Below, in pieces: positions 22,185 through 30,085 of a DNA stretch of 31,047 nucleotides. This DNA comes from a virus, in IMG/VR virus record IMGVR_UViG_3300025112_000105, positions 1 to 31,047 of that record; one strand, written 5' to 3'. Every line of letters starts with the position of its first letter. Positions within the stretch are counted from its first letter, which is position 1. Position numbers and translations under genes: made by a program. The notes beneath the pieces were generated by a model. That model worked only from the letters and a program-made list of their open reading frames with translations. It was not told the origin of the DNA and made no database searches.

Positions 22185-23468
22185 TTAGCTACCTGTTTCC
22201 TCAGTAGGTGCTTTGTCTTTACTGCTTTCTCTTTTTTTGCGCAAAGCGAGTAGCTCTTCAATCGGTCCATGTTTCTCTTTGGCTGCACCATCAATCACAG
22301 ATTTAGAGTCGCGGCTAATTGAAAGAAGATTTATGCGCATCAATTCCAGCAAATCTTCAGATGCATCATCACCAATTTCACTCAACCTGCTTTTATAGCC
22401 TTCATATGATTCGGCAAGGGTCTGCTTCTGAGCATAAAACTCCTCAAGTCGAGTTAAATAAGAAGATTTTTTAGAAGCAAAAATACCAAGCCATAACGGG
22501 ATTACTAGCAAGGGTAGTCGAGTTGCGAAAAACTGGACATAATCCCAAAAACTATCAAGTTCATTATTTGAGCTAAAAAATATAACAAATGCCACGAATG
22601 CCCCTATGCCTAGGGAAATATAAAAGGTATTATCATACTTATCTCTTTGCGTGGCAGCGGCTTCTTTTCTTTCCTTAAATGACTTAGCCAACTGAACAGT
22701 AACTGCACTACCTAAAATATCATCAGCTTTAGCCTGTATATTCCTGGCTGATTGAGCCAAGGCTTCAGATTTACCTATAAGATCACCATACTTGTTCTTG
22801 AGAGAAACATTCTCCTCATTAATTGCTTCAATTCTTGTTTTAAAACTATTCAAATCCTTCTCGATAAATTTAGCTTCCTTTAAAAGACTTTTTGTCTCAG
22901 CCAAACTTTCTGCCAACTCATCACTATGCGCATTATAATTTTCTATATTAACCCGAGCCTCTTCGGTACTCTTTATTAGCTTTTCCAAAGAAAGTTCTTG
23001 CTTTTTAAAACCAGCTTCAAATTCGTCTATTTTACTTGCTAGCTCTTTATTTTTCTCAAATAAATTATTTAAAAAACTAAAATCTTGACCAACAAAAAAC
23101 GCATCCCATATTTTAATATTATATTTTTGACGAATAGATTTATTTGCCCCGTACTCTATCCATACTCCAGACCCGAAAAAAACATCCGAATCAAAAAGAT
23201 TCAATGGCTCTATTTTAAAACTTATCTCCTTACCACCCTCTATAAAACCACCTTGAATATCGGGTGCACCATCATCCTCATATTCTACCAGCTCTGCATG
23301 TCCCTCTTTCATAAGGCCATTTGAATTATAACCTCTTACTTTAAACTTTCTCTCACTTAAAAGCTCAAAGTAATAATTATTAACTAGCTTGAGATCAGCT
23401 GGAATATTGCTTGCAGCTGACTGAGGCTTTAATTCACAAAAAAAGCCCTTCTTTTCATTGTTAAGCAT
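22185..23468 (-). CDS. Coiled-coil protein with two membrane segments, AT-rich operon, unknown
   Basis: 427 residues. Residues 1-125 look beta-rich and globular (FELLSERKFKVRGYNSNG, EISFKIEPLN). About 135-275 form a long coiled coil (FEKNKELASKIDEFEAGFKKQ and on). Two membrane segments follow at 282-300 (FYISLGIGAFVAFVIFF) and 317-332 (LPLLVIPLWLGIFAS), and then a helical cytoplasmic tail (TRLEEFYAQKQTLAESYEGYKSRL). AAGGGGGTGG precedes its ATG. The tail recalls uncharacterised membrane proteins of the DUF6161 kind, recalled from memory. Base composition is far more AT-rich than the phage core, a sign of recent transfer. A membrane effector role is inferred. Confidence 0.75.
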   Translation of the reverse strand: MLNNEKKGFFCELKPQSAASNIPADLKLVNNYYFELLSERKFKVRGYNSNGLMKEGHAELVEYEDDGAPDIQGGFIEGGKEISFKIEPLNLFDSDVFFGSGVWIEYGANKSIRQKYNIKIWDAFFVGQDFSFLNNLFEKNKELASKIDEFEAGFKKQELSLEKLIKSTEEARVNIENYNAHSDELAESLAETKSLLKEAKFIEKDLNSFKTRIEAINEENVSLKNKYGDLIGKSEALAQSARNIQAKADDILGSAVTVQLAKSFKERKEAAATQRDKYDNTFYISLGIGAFVAFVIFFSSNNELDSFWDYVQFFATRLPLLVIPLWLGIFASKKSSYLTRLEEFYAQKQTLAESYEGYKSRLSEIGDDASEDLLELMRINLLSISRDSKSVIDGAAKEKHGPIEELLALRKKRESSKDKAPTEETGS

Positions 23469-23574
23469 TCCACCCCCTTAAATACAACCATTTTTTGGAA
23501 TCCCACATTCTATCTTTTACTTTTACGCAACACCTTAGAGCCCGGATTCTTTATTTGCTAAAACCTATTCTCCA

Positions 23575-24306
23575 TCACTTATCACCTAAAAAATAATTCC
23601 CGATATTTTCGATAAATTGATAAGAGGCATTAGCTTTCGTCACAAATGAAAAATATTTATCGTAAACAGATTTAAAAGATTCGCGAACGCTACCATCATC
23701 GTGCTGGGCCATATCTTTTTTATTTAATAGCATTCGACCACTTAAAGACGACATTGTCTCTTCAACACCGTCAGCACCTCTATAAAGATAAAATAGCATT
23801 GCTTTTTTCATGTTAATAACATCGGTCATTAACCTAAGACGCAACGGCCTTGGTAAAGAGCTACTCAACAGGCTATTAAAAAAACCCTCAAGGCTGTCTC
23901 TAAGCTCTTCAAAACAGTCTCCATCTACTTTACTTTCAATTCTAGAATTAAAATCTCGATAGTAATTTTTACCCACCCCTAGGAGCATAACGACAGAATC
24001 ATCAATAAGCCGAAGGTCTTTGAAAGGCTTTTGACTCTCAACAAAGAAAGCCACTTTTTTTAGCGAACAAAATGCTCTTTGATATATCTCATTATTATCG
24101 AAGTCAGGTATTAACGCCTTAAATGTAGACTCAACAATATCTACCAAGCGCAGATACTCAAAAACATGATCATATAGCTCACTTGAACTTGATCGACTCA
24201 CTTCAAAACTGTGAGACAAAACAACCTTTACGCTCTGAGCTGGATTTTGCTCTTTTATTTTATTTATGATTATTTCAAGCCGAGAAATAGGCGAAAAATC
24301 TTCCAT
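23575..24306 (-). CDS. Soluble alpha-helical protein, first gene of the AT-rich operon, unknown
   Basis: 243 residues, with AGGGAG upstream of the ATG at 24306. No membrane segment or signal peptide. It appears mostly helical (LEIIINKIKEQNPAQSVKVVLSHSF, ELRDSLEGFFNSLL, LRLRLMTDVINMKKAMLFYLYRGADG). I recognise no domain. It begins 69 bases after the repressor gene on the same strand and is followed 106 bases later by the membrane gene, so the two probably form one unit read in the lysogen from the repressor promoter. A weak promoter of its own is possible: TTGAGT, 17 bases, TAAAGG. Confidence 0.75.
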   Translation of the reverse strand: MEDFSPISRLEIIINKIKEQNPAQSVKVVLSHSFEVSRSSSSELYDHVFEYLRLVDIVESTFKALIPDFDNNEIYQRAFCSLKKVAFFVESQKPFKDLRLIDDSVVMLLGVGKNYYRDFNSRIESKVDGDCFEELRDSLEGFFNSLLSSSLPRPLRLRLMTDVINMKKAMLFYLYRGADGVEETMSSLSGRMLLNKKDMAQHDDGSVRESFKSVYDKYFSFVTKANASYQFIENIGNYFLGDK

Positions 24307-24374
24307 TAACTAACACTCCCTAGCTTCTTTATTCGCGGCCTCAAAACAGCCTTTATGTCTTGATAATTTTACAC

Positions 24375-25040
24375 TCAAACCACCCGCCCAATCCGAATCT
24401 CACACCGCCCCAAGATCTCCACATCGTGCATATCCTGCGGCTTGATCATTTCCGGCTGGTAGTGCTCGTTATCGCTAATCAAATACAGCGCCCCGCCCGC
24501 CAAGCGCTGCACCCGCTTAATCCGTCGCTCGCCACTCACCAGCAGCAGAAAAACCCCTTCCTGCTTCGGGTCGCGGTTGCTCCGATCCACCAGCACCCAA
24601 TCCCCGTCGGCCAAGGTGCCGTCCATGGAATCGCCGCGCACTTTGATGCCCACCACATGGGCCGGATCTAGACCGTGCTCGGCCAGCTCGCTGCTTGGAA
24701 AGTGCAAGATGCTTTTCACCGGCTCGCCTTCAAAGCTACGCCCTGCCCCGGCGGCCGCTTCGATGTCGTACATCTTTACCGGCGAGAGGTCTGGCCCGGG
24801 TTCGGTCATCGGCAAGCCTAAAGGCTGCGACTCTGGTACCGAACGGTTTCCAGTGAGCACGTATTGAACGTCTACTCCCTGCGAAGCAATCGCAGTCAGA
24901 TAATCCCCTTTCGGGCTGCGCTGATCGCCTTCATAGAGCATTTGAGTCTTTTTAGTCACTTGGGCAAGGTCACCGAACTGGGTTTGAGACATACCCAGCC
25001 GCTCCCTTTCCTCGCGTAGCCTTTCACCCAATGAAACCAT
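24375..25040 (-). CDS. C: LexA/CI-type repressor with S24 autoprotease domain
   Basis: 221 residues from ATG 25040, preceded by GAGGAC. The N-terminal helix-turn-helix covers about residues 5-60 (LGERLREERERLGMSQTQFGDLAQVTKKTQMLYE). The C-terminal S24 domain has the nucleophile Ser138 in GDSM and the likely base Lys175 (ERRIKR). An Ala-Gly cleavage site lies near residues 97-100 (EAAAGAG). RecA-stimulated self-cleavage on DNA damage is expected, unlike P2's own C, which is not SOS inducible. It maintains lysogeny and probably represses the early promoter at 25057. A longer form from 25082 would begin in the operator. Confidence 0.93.
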   Translation of the reverse strand: MVSLGERLREERERLGMSQTQFGDLAQVTKKTQMLYEGDQRSPKGDYLTAIASQGVDVQYVLTGNRSVPESQPLGLPMTEPGPDLSPVKMYDIEAAAGAGRSFEGEPVKSILHFPSSELAEHGLDPAHVVGIKVRGDSMDGTLADGDWVLVDRSNRDPKQEGVFLLLVSGERRIKRVQRLAGGALYLISDNEHYQPEMIKPQDMHDVEILGRCEIRIGRVV

Positions 25041-25056
25041 TTTGTCCTCACAACTC

Positions 25057-25087
25057 TTGACATGGTAACCGTTCGGTACCATTCTAT
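25057..25087. promoter_or_regulatory. Repressor operator and divergent promoters
   Basis: A dyad ATGGTA-N9-TACCAT spans 25062-25082 with CCG/CGG inside. Rightward, a perfect -35 TTGACA at 25057-25062 and a weak -10 CATTCT after 17 bases overlap it. Leftward, a good -10 TAGAAT lies at 25081-25086. A repressor bound here would block the early operon and adjust its own synthesis. Confidence 0.65.
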
Positions 25088-25130
25088 TTATGTCTTTTAC
25101 TTCACAATACTTTGCAAGGGAGCCACTGCC

Positions 25131-25700
25131 ATGGCCGCACCTGCCGAAAATTTACCGCTCGTGACGGTGGAAAAACTCGATATCCACCAAACCCACGGCG
25201 TTCTTACCCTCGAAAACGCTCAGGAGGGCATTCAACACTTCAACGACGATTGCCCTGGCAAAACCATGCCGCTATCCGAGCTGCTCAACGTTATGTTGGT
25301 GGCGCAAGGGTTTGGCGCTACCGATCTTACCGCCGATTTCCAACTCGACCAGCAAGCGCCCAACATCAAGTGGTCACTTACGGCGGTTAGCCACCAGCAC
25401 GCACCGACTCGCAACGTCGTGTTGTTCCGTGGCGTCGAGGTGGAGCTAGACCGCTGCTCTGAACGCACCCGCCGCCTCATTGAAATGGCTTTGCGCAACG
25501 GTACCCACACGCCCAACCCCTTCGCAGATCTCGAAGCCCTGGAAGAAAGCACCACGGCCAAGGCGGTTAGCCAACTCGCTGCCACGATGTTGGCCAGCCA
25601 TACCCCCGCCGTGGATATCGAAGACGCCCTGGCGGAACTGCGCGCCCACATGGATGAGCACTTCCTGCAGCGCAAGCTCGTGCGTTTGTACGAGCGCTGA
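25131..25700 (+). CDS. First early gene, unknown function
   Basis: 189 residues from ATG 25131, with AAGGGAG upstream. The frame is open from 25062, but that part lies in the operator. The protein looks mixed alpha/beta (LPLVTVEKLDIHQTHGVLTLENAQEG, KWSLTAVSHQH, VLFRGVEVELD), with a helical C-terminus (AATMLASHTPAVDIEDALAELRAHMDEHFLQRK). It occupies the position of P2 cox but shows no helix-turn-helix. As the first gene behind the early promoter it could be a regulator or take-over protein; no family recognised. Confidence 0.75.
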   Translation: MAAPAENLPLVTVEKLDIHQTHGVLTLENAQEGIQHFNDDCPGKTMPLSELLNVMLVAQGFGATDLTADFQLDQQAPNIKWSLTAVSHQHAPTRNVVLFRGVEVELDRCSERTRRLIEMALRNGTHTPNPFADLEALEESTTAKAVSQLAATMLASHTPAVDIEDALAELRAHMDEHFLQRKLVRLYER

Positions 25701-25741
25701 GCGGTTAAAAAGCATTGTATTTCACATTTGGAGCCTAACCC

Positions 25742-25948
25742 ATGAATACCGCCAACACCATTCCCCCTAAGCCGATTTATGCCCCGCGAGGCTGCCAGCA
25801 GCCCGTGATGACCTACCTCACCGAGAGCGAGTGCGCCGACCTGGAGCGGATTCAGCAGCTCGAAGTGCGCTCCAAATCGGCCACCGCCCGCATGTTGATG
25901 CTGCGCGGTATCGCACAGTACGACCAAGACACCCTCTCCGCCGAATAG
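25742..25948 (+). CDS. Small ribbon-helix-helix-like protein 1
   Basis: 68 residues, with GGAG upstream of ATG 25742. A short strand followed by two helices (MTYLTESECADLERIQQLEVRSKSATARMLMLRGI) fits the ribbon-helix-helix (CopG/Arc) DNA-binding pattern. It is the first of three such small proteins in a row. It could be an early transcription regulator or take over the role of Cox. Assignment is by pattern only. Confidence 0.6.
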   Translation: MNTANTIPPKPIYAPRGCQQPVMTYLTESECADLERIQQLEVRSKSATARMLMLRGIAQYDQDTLSAE

Positions 25949-25979
25949 CGCTGTGTGCCGCTGCAGAAGGAACACCGTC

Positions 25980-26183
25980 ATGCACCAAGATTCTCGCCGT
26001 ATTCGCCACCGTTACGCGGCCATCAACCTGGATGACTACGAGGCCAAGCTGATCGACGCCTTGGTCGATTACACCGGCCTTTCCAAAGCCACCCTGCTGC
26101 GCCAGTTGGTGCTGAAAGAGGCTCTTGAAACGCTCGGCGTCAGCGACATCGTGGAGTCCAGTGTGGGCCAGCGTGCGTCCTAA
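25980..26183 (+). CDS. Small ribbon-helix-helix-like protein 2
   Basis: 67 residues from ATG 25980, with AGAAGGAA upstream. RYAAINLDDYEAKLIDALVDYTGLSKATLLRQLVLKEALE is a clear ribbon-helix-helix pattern: a strand, a helix, then the TGLSKATLLRQ turn and second helix. These proteins usually dimerise to bind operators. An upstream start would add a Cys/Arg-rich stretch and is less likely. Its target is unknown. Confidence 0.65.
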   Translation: MHQDSRRIRHRYAAINLDDYEAKLIDALVDYTGLSKATLLRQLVLKEALETLGVSDIVESSVGQRAS

Positions 26184-26220
26184 AACCAGGCACTTAAAAG
26201 GGCCAAAAGGAGCACTTGAA

Positions 26221-26409
26221 ATGCCCCAGAACCACCTAACGCTGGATGACGAACTCGAACGCCAGCTAGAGGCGGTGAGGCTGCAACAAGGCTTGGAAAC
26301 CATCGACCAAGCCGCCGAATGGCTCGCCCGCCGCCGCTTGCGCAAAGGCGTGGGCAACCTCACCGGCCGAGGCCGTGCGCTTTACGAATTAAGGGGGCGC
26401 AGTGGCTGA
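26221..26409 (+). CDS. Small ribbon-helix-helix-like protein 3
   Basis: 62 residues from ATG 26221, with AAAAGGAG upstream. Two helices (DDELERQLEAVRLQQGL, TIDQAAEWLARRRLRKG) preceded by a short hydrophobic strand suggest another ribbon-helix-helix-like protein, followed by a basic tail (GRGRALYELRGRSG). It overlaps the Ogr gene by eight bases, so the two are likely translated together. Confidence 0.55.
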   Translation: MPQNHLTLDDELERQLEAVRLQQGLETIDQAAEWLARRRLRKGVGNLTGRGRALYELRGRSG

Positions 26410-26731
26410 AGACGCTGAAGTCGCCATGCACGAGGTCAGTCGGCTAAGGGTCGACTGCCCTCACTGCGGTAGCCACATGAAGGTGCGAACTTCGAAGACG
26501 CATCTACCCGACTACCGCGAACTGTACCTGAACTGCACCAGTGAGTTTGCGTGTGGGTTCCGCTGCAAAGCGAGCCTGGGAATCATCGAAACCATCGTAC
26601 CCAGCTACCGCCCGAACCCAGACGTGAACATCAAATTTGGTGCGTGGTTGAAACGGCAAATTCGCCTAGAAGCCGAGGGCCAGATGCGTCTGGGTTTTGA
26701 ATCGCCACCGAAGAAAGGAGCCTCAGCATGA
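26402..26731 (+). CDS. ogr: Late gene activator, Ogr/Delta family zinc-finger protein
   Basis: 109 residues starting with GTG 26402, which has AAGGGGG six bases upstream; ATG 26426 is an alternative with a poorer site. The zinc finger has Cys19, Cys22, Cys45 and Cys51, with 22 residues between the pairs as in P2 Ogr; the last pair is one residue wider than in P2. RTSKTHLPDYRELYLNCTS corresponds to the RTSR...ERYHQC part of Ogr. It is expected to bind the TGT-N14-ACA sites and recruit RNA polymerase via its alpha subunit. Longer than P2 Ogr (72), with a basic C-terminal extension. Confidence 0.9.
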   Translation: MAEDAEVAMHEVSRLRVDCPHCGSHMKVRTSKTHLPDYRELYLNCTSEFACGFRCKASLGIIETIVPSYRPNPDVNIKFGAWLKRQIRLEAEGQMRLGFESPPKKGASA

Positions 26732-27129
26732 ACGTCACTTCGTTACCCGTTCGCCAAACACCCCGCGTTCAGCAAGATCGCGCGGGCTTTGGTGCACTGC
26801 GCGCCGAGCTTCACCAGCGCGCCGCCGACCAAGACCTGGTCGCCGTCTGGGCGGATCTCCCCTTTGCCGAACGCCGCCTGGTGCTGAAAAGCGCAGGCGT
26901 GGCCGTGGATGCCACCCAAACCATCAGCCAACTCGATAAAGCCGAACGCACCGCCGTGCGCGCCGCCATCCACCGCATGAGCGAGTACGCCAGCGGACTG
27001 AAAGATCAGCTACGCAACCGCAAGCACCCCAGCGCGGAATTAGCCAGCCACGCCCGCCAAGCCATCGCGGAAGGCAACACCAAAGCGGCGCTGCACTGGC
27101 TCAGCCTGATTGAAAAGGGGGTCGCATGA
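26728..27129 (+). CDS. Early operon protein of unknown function (helical)
   Basis: 133 residues; its ATG overlaps the ogr stop and a GAAAGGAG site lies upstream. Largely helical (FGALRAELHQRAADQDLVAVWADLPFAERRLVLKSAG, HARQAIAEGNTKAALHWLSLIEKG), without membrane segments or cysteines. It lies between ogr and the replication gene and overlaps the next gene by four bases. No family recognised; a role alongside replication is inferred only from position. Confidence 0.65.
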   Translation: MNVTSLPVRQTPRVQQDRAGFGALRAELHQRAADQDLVAVWADLPFAERRLVLKSAGVAVDATQTISQLDKAERTAVRAAIHRMSEYASGLKDQLRNRKHPSAELASHARQAIAEGNTKAALHWLSLIEKGVA

Positions 27130-27407
27130 ACCTGGACACCACCATGCACAGCCTCTACCTCGTGAAAGCGCGCTTCGATTACCTCGCCAAGCAGATGGAG
27201 CAAGCGGGCCACCGCATGGCTGCCGAGGAACTCAAGCGCGAAGCCCACCACTTCGGCTGCCAGCTCACGCAAATCGAAAGCGTGCTGGATGACTACCGCA
27301 TCGACATTGCGGCGGTTCAACTTCCCCCTGCTCTGCCGCGATTCATCGGGGTAGACATGGCAGCCGTGGGCAGCGAGCGCACGGTGGTTCAAGAGGTAAC
27401 AGCGTGA
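27126..27407 (+). CDS. Early operon protein of unknown function
   Basis: 93 residues. A helical first half (MHSLYLVKARFDYLAKQMEQAGHRMAAEELKREAHHFG) is followed by a short Pro-rich tail (VQLPPALPRFIG). AAAAGGGG lies upstream. It overlaps the previous gene and the GTG start of gene A, so the three are probably translated in series. Function is not visible from the sequence. Confidence 0.65.
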   Translation: MNLDTTMHSLYLVKARFDYLAKQMEQAGHRMAAEELKREAHHFGCQLTQIESVLDDYRIDIAAVQLPPALPRFIGVDMAAVGSERTVVQEVTA

Positions 27408-29707
27408 GCGCGTTAGCCCTAGCCTTTCAACACAGCTCTGGCAGCAAAGATTGCTACCTCTTTTTGCAGGCGCACTTCGAGCGCCTGCCGTCGCTGGCTC
27501 AGAAGCTGGCCGAAGGGTATGCGCATGTATCCAAGCGGCATGGCCACGCGGCGGCTAACTGCTGGCTACGCCGCAACGCGCAGGATCTCATTGATCCGGC
27601 CAGCATCTACCGCCGCTTTCATGCCATCGGCCATGACCTGGAGCGTGGCTTTAACGCCCTGGTGAAGCGAGCCTCCACCACCATCGAAGGCCTGAAAGCC
27701 GCCTGCGAATGGCTGGCTAGCGTTCAGGATCGCTTAGTGGTGCACGGCTTCAACGTCACCCACGATGATGACGCGGTGATCAACCACGCCCAAGCCCAAG
27801 CCACGGCGTTGGAACGCGAGCGCAGCAAGCTGGTTGGCGGCATCGCCGAGCATAACCGCCGCCTGCGTTTGGGCCTGCTGCCGCCCTCGCTCAACCTGAA
27901 AACGCCTAAGGCGCGCACCCTTTCCGGCCAAGCGCGTGAAGTGGCGCTGCAAATCGCCACCTCACGCAACCCGTTAAGCCCGCCTCTGGGCATCATTCCA
28001 TTGATGGCTGTTTTCCGGTGGCATCGCGCCCCGGTGATGTGCCTAGCCGTCGTCAATGAAATGGCGCTCGAAAAGGCCCGCCACCGAGCGCGCCTGCATG
28101 GCATTAACCCGCCTAGCCTCAAGCTGAAAAGCAGCGTTCAGCTCGCCAAACTCACGGACCCCATTTGGTGGCGTCGGCAGCTGCGCCGCCTGGGCGGCCG
28201 CCGGTTAGAACAGGTGCAGCGTGAAGCGCATCGTGTGCACAAACGCGCAGGTATTTACTGCAGCAACGTCACGCTCGACCGCCGCCGCGCTCAGAAGAAC
28301 CGCAACCGCGCCCTGCTGGAAGCGCTGGAAGCCATCAACCAGGAAGGCCAGGTGTACACGCTGGCCGAACTGGCAGAGCTGGGTTTATCGAACCCCGACC
28401 ACCGCCGGGCGGAATTGATGCTACGCATCAGCGACACCGAGGCGGAATCGCGCCGCATGGGCCACGTGGGCATGTTCTACACCCTCACCGCGCCGTCGCG
28501 CTTTCATCCGGTGATCTCTGAGAACAGCGTGCGCAATTCAAAGTACGACGGCAGCACGCCACGGGATGCGCAAGCCTACTTGCAAAAGGTATGGGCGCGC
28601 ACCCGCGCGGCGCTGGCCCGCGAGAACCTGAGCATTTACGGCATTCGCGTAGTGGAGCCCCACCACGACGGCACCCCGCATTGGCATCTATTGATCTGGA
28701 TGAAGCGCGAAGACACCAAGCGCATCAACCAGATCATGCAGAGCCACGCCGAAGCCGACACGCCCCAAGAGCTTTACGACCGCCGTGGCCGCAAAACCAC
28801 CGCGCGGTTCAAGGTGGAGCGTATCAACTACACGAAGGGCACCGCCGCTGGCTACGTGGCCAAGTACATCTCGAAAAACATCAACGGCGAGCAGTTCACC
28901 CGCGAAGGCGTGGCCAACGACGACAAAGACCGTTACGGCCATGAACTCACCAGCATCGCGCCGCGCATTGAATCCTGGGCGGCCGTGTGGGGCATTCGTC
29001 AGTTTCAGTTCGTAGGCCTGCCTAGCGTCACGGTGTGGCGCGAAGTGCGCCGCCTGAACGAAAAGCACATTGATGAGCTAGCCGCCTGGGAAGCCGCCAC
29101 CCGCCCCGAGCGCCGCGTGGCGGATCGGCTGCACCAGATCCGCAAAGCCGCCAACGCGGGCCAGTGGGACCAATTCTTACGTTTGATGGGCGGCCCCAAC
29201 CTGCCCCGCAAACAGCGCCCGATCAAACCCTGGACGATGCCCCGCGTGGATCTCCAGCAAGCCGAGTTCAGCCACGCCACCGGCGAAGTACGCCAAGGCG
29301 TCGAAGCCAAAGGCCGCCACGGCGAAAACAAGCTCGGCACCTTCGGCATCGTCGTCTCCGACGGCCGAGGCAACGAACACGAATACCTGACCCGCTTTTA
29401 TAAGTGGGAAGTGCGCAGTAAAGCGCAGCGCCACCAGGGGGTTTCGGGAGGCGGCGAAGCCGCGTCCCCTTGGACTCGTGTCACTAACTGTACGCAGGGG
29501 CCAGATATTCAGCCCCGCGAGCCATCACCCGAAGAGATAAAAGCCCAGCGCGAACGTCTCGAAGAGTGGAAGCGCTCAGAAATTTACCGGGCCGAAGCGG
29601 AAGACGCCTACCGCGAAGGTCAAGCCGCTATAGAAGCCGCGCGAAACCTCTTCGCGCCGCCCACCCCTACCCCGCAGGAAGAGTACTTCCCGCCTGAATT
29701 GTGTTAA
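27404..29707 (+). CDS. A: Replication initiation endonuclease, P2 gpA-like (HUH type)
   Basis: 767 residues, close to P2 gpA (761). It nicks the origin and drives rolling-circle replication. The metal-binding HUH motif is HWH at His426 and His428 in PHHDGTPHWHLLIWM. The paired tyrosines are Tyr484 and Tyr488 in GYVAKYISKN, with three residues between them as in P2. It starts with GTG 27404 overlapping the previous stop, with AAGAGG upstream. In P2 the origin lies within this gene; I could not locate the nick site here. Confidence 0.95.
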   Translation: MSALALAFQHSSGSKDCYLFLQAHFERLPSLAQKLAEGYAHVSKRHGHAAANCWLRRNAQDLIDPASIYRRFHAIGHDLERGFNALVKRASTTIEGLKAACEWLASVQDRLVVHGFNVTHDDDAVINHAQAQATALERERSKLVGGIAEHNRRLRLGLLPPSLNLKTPKARTLSGQAREVALQIATSRNPLSPPLGIIPLMAVFRWHRAPVMCLAVVNEMALEKARHRARLHGINPPSLKLKSSVQLAKLTDPIWWRRQLRRLGGRRLEQVQREAHRVHKRAGIYCSNVTLDRRRAQKNRNRALLEALEAINQEGQVYTLAELAELGLSNPDHRRAELMLRISDTEAESRRMGHVGMFYTLTAPSRFHPVISENSVRNSKYDGSTPRDAQAYLQKVWARTRAALARENLSIYGIRVVEPHHDGTPHWHLLIWMKREDTKRINQIMQSHAEADTPQELYDRRGRKTTARFKVERINYTKGTAAGYVAKYISKNINGEQFTREGVANDDKDRYGHELTSIAPRIESWAAVWGIRQFQFVGLPSVTVWREVRRLNEKHIDELAAWEAATRPERRVADRLHQIRKAANAGQWDQFLRLMGGPNLPRKQRPIKPWTMPRVDLQQAEFSHATGEVRQGVEAKGRHGENKLGTFGIVVSDGRGNEHEYLTRFYKWEVRSKAQRHQGVSGGGEAASPWTRVTNCTQGPDIQPREPSPEEIKAQRERLEEWKRSEIYRAEAEDAYREGQAAIEAARNLFAPPTPTPQEEYFPPELC

Positions 29708-29721
29708 CCGAAGGAAAAACG

Positions 29722-29943
29722 ATGGCCGATAACGCCGACCGCGCCGCGGTCACCATTCAACAAAGCCTTGAAGCCACGCTGGCCAACCGAGCCCAGCTCG
29801 CCACCCAGGCCGCCAACGATGACTGCATCGATTGTGGCGACGAGATCCCAAGCGCCCGCCGTGAAGCTGCGCCTTGGGCCACTACCTGCATTGAATGCCA
29901 AAGTATTCGTGAAATGAGGGGGAAGCATGTTCGTCAATCTTAA
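29722..29943 (+). CDS. DksA/TraR-type zinc-finger protein
   Basis: 73 residues from ATG 29722 with AAGGAAAA upstream. The zinc motif is CIDCG...CIECQ with Cys35, Cys38, Cys56 and Cys59, seventeen residues between the pairs, and the typical PSARREA linker. It resembles P2 Orf82 and TraR, short relatives of DksA that bind RNA polymerase in the secondary channel and alter host transcription. An earlier in-frame start at 29701 is in the end of gene A and lacks a ribosome site. Confidence 0.88.
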   Translation: MADNADRAAVTIQQSLEATLANRAQLATQAANDDCIDCGDEIPSARREAAPWATTCIECQSIREMRGKHVRQS

Positions 29944-30085
29944 TAGGTTACTGATGATCGGCCTCTGGCTCTTCGGAGTGGTGGTAGCCAAAGGTTTCTG
30001 GTCAACGTTCTTCGCCGTGACCGTTTTTCCCTATGCCTGGTACTTAGCGGTTGAACACCTACTGACGTTCTGGGGGGTGATATGA
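29927..30085 (+). CDS. 52-residue membrane protein
   Basis: ATG 29927 overlaps the end of the zinc-finger gene by 17 bases and has GAGGGGGA upstream. The product begins MFVNLNRLLMIGLWLFG, continues VVVAKGFWSTFFAVTVFPYAW and ends in LLTFWGVI; it is almost entirely hydrophobic with room for two membrane segments. Its stop overlaps the next start (ATATGA). The exact fit between coupled neighbours and the good ribosome site support a real gene. Function unknown. Confidence 0.7.
   Translation: MFVNLNRLLMIGLWLFGVVVAKGFWSTFFAVTVFPYAWYLAVEHLLTFWGVI

Noticed and set aside
25062-25130. Upstream start for the first early gene
   Set aside because: The extension coincides with the repressor operator and promoter and would encode an unlikely stretch. 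ATG 25131 has AAGGGAG.
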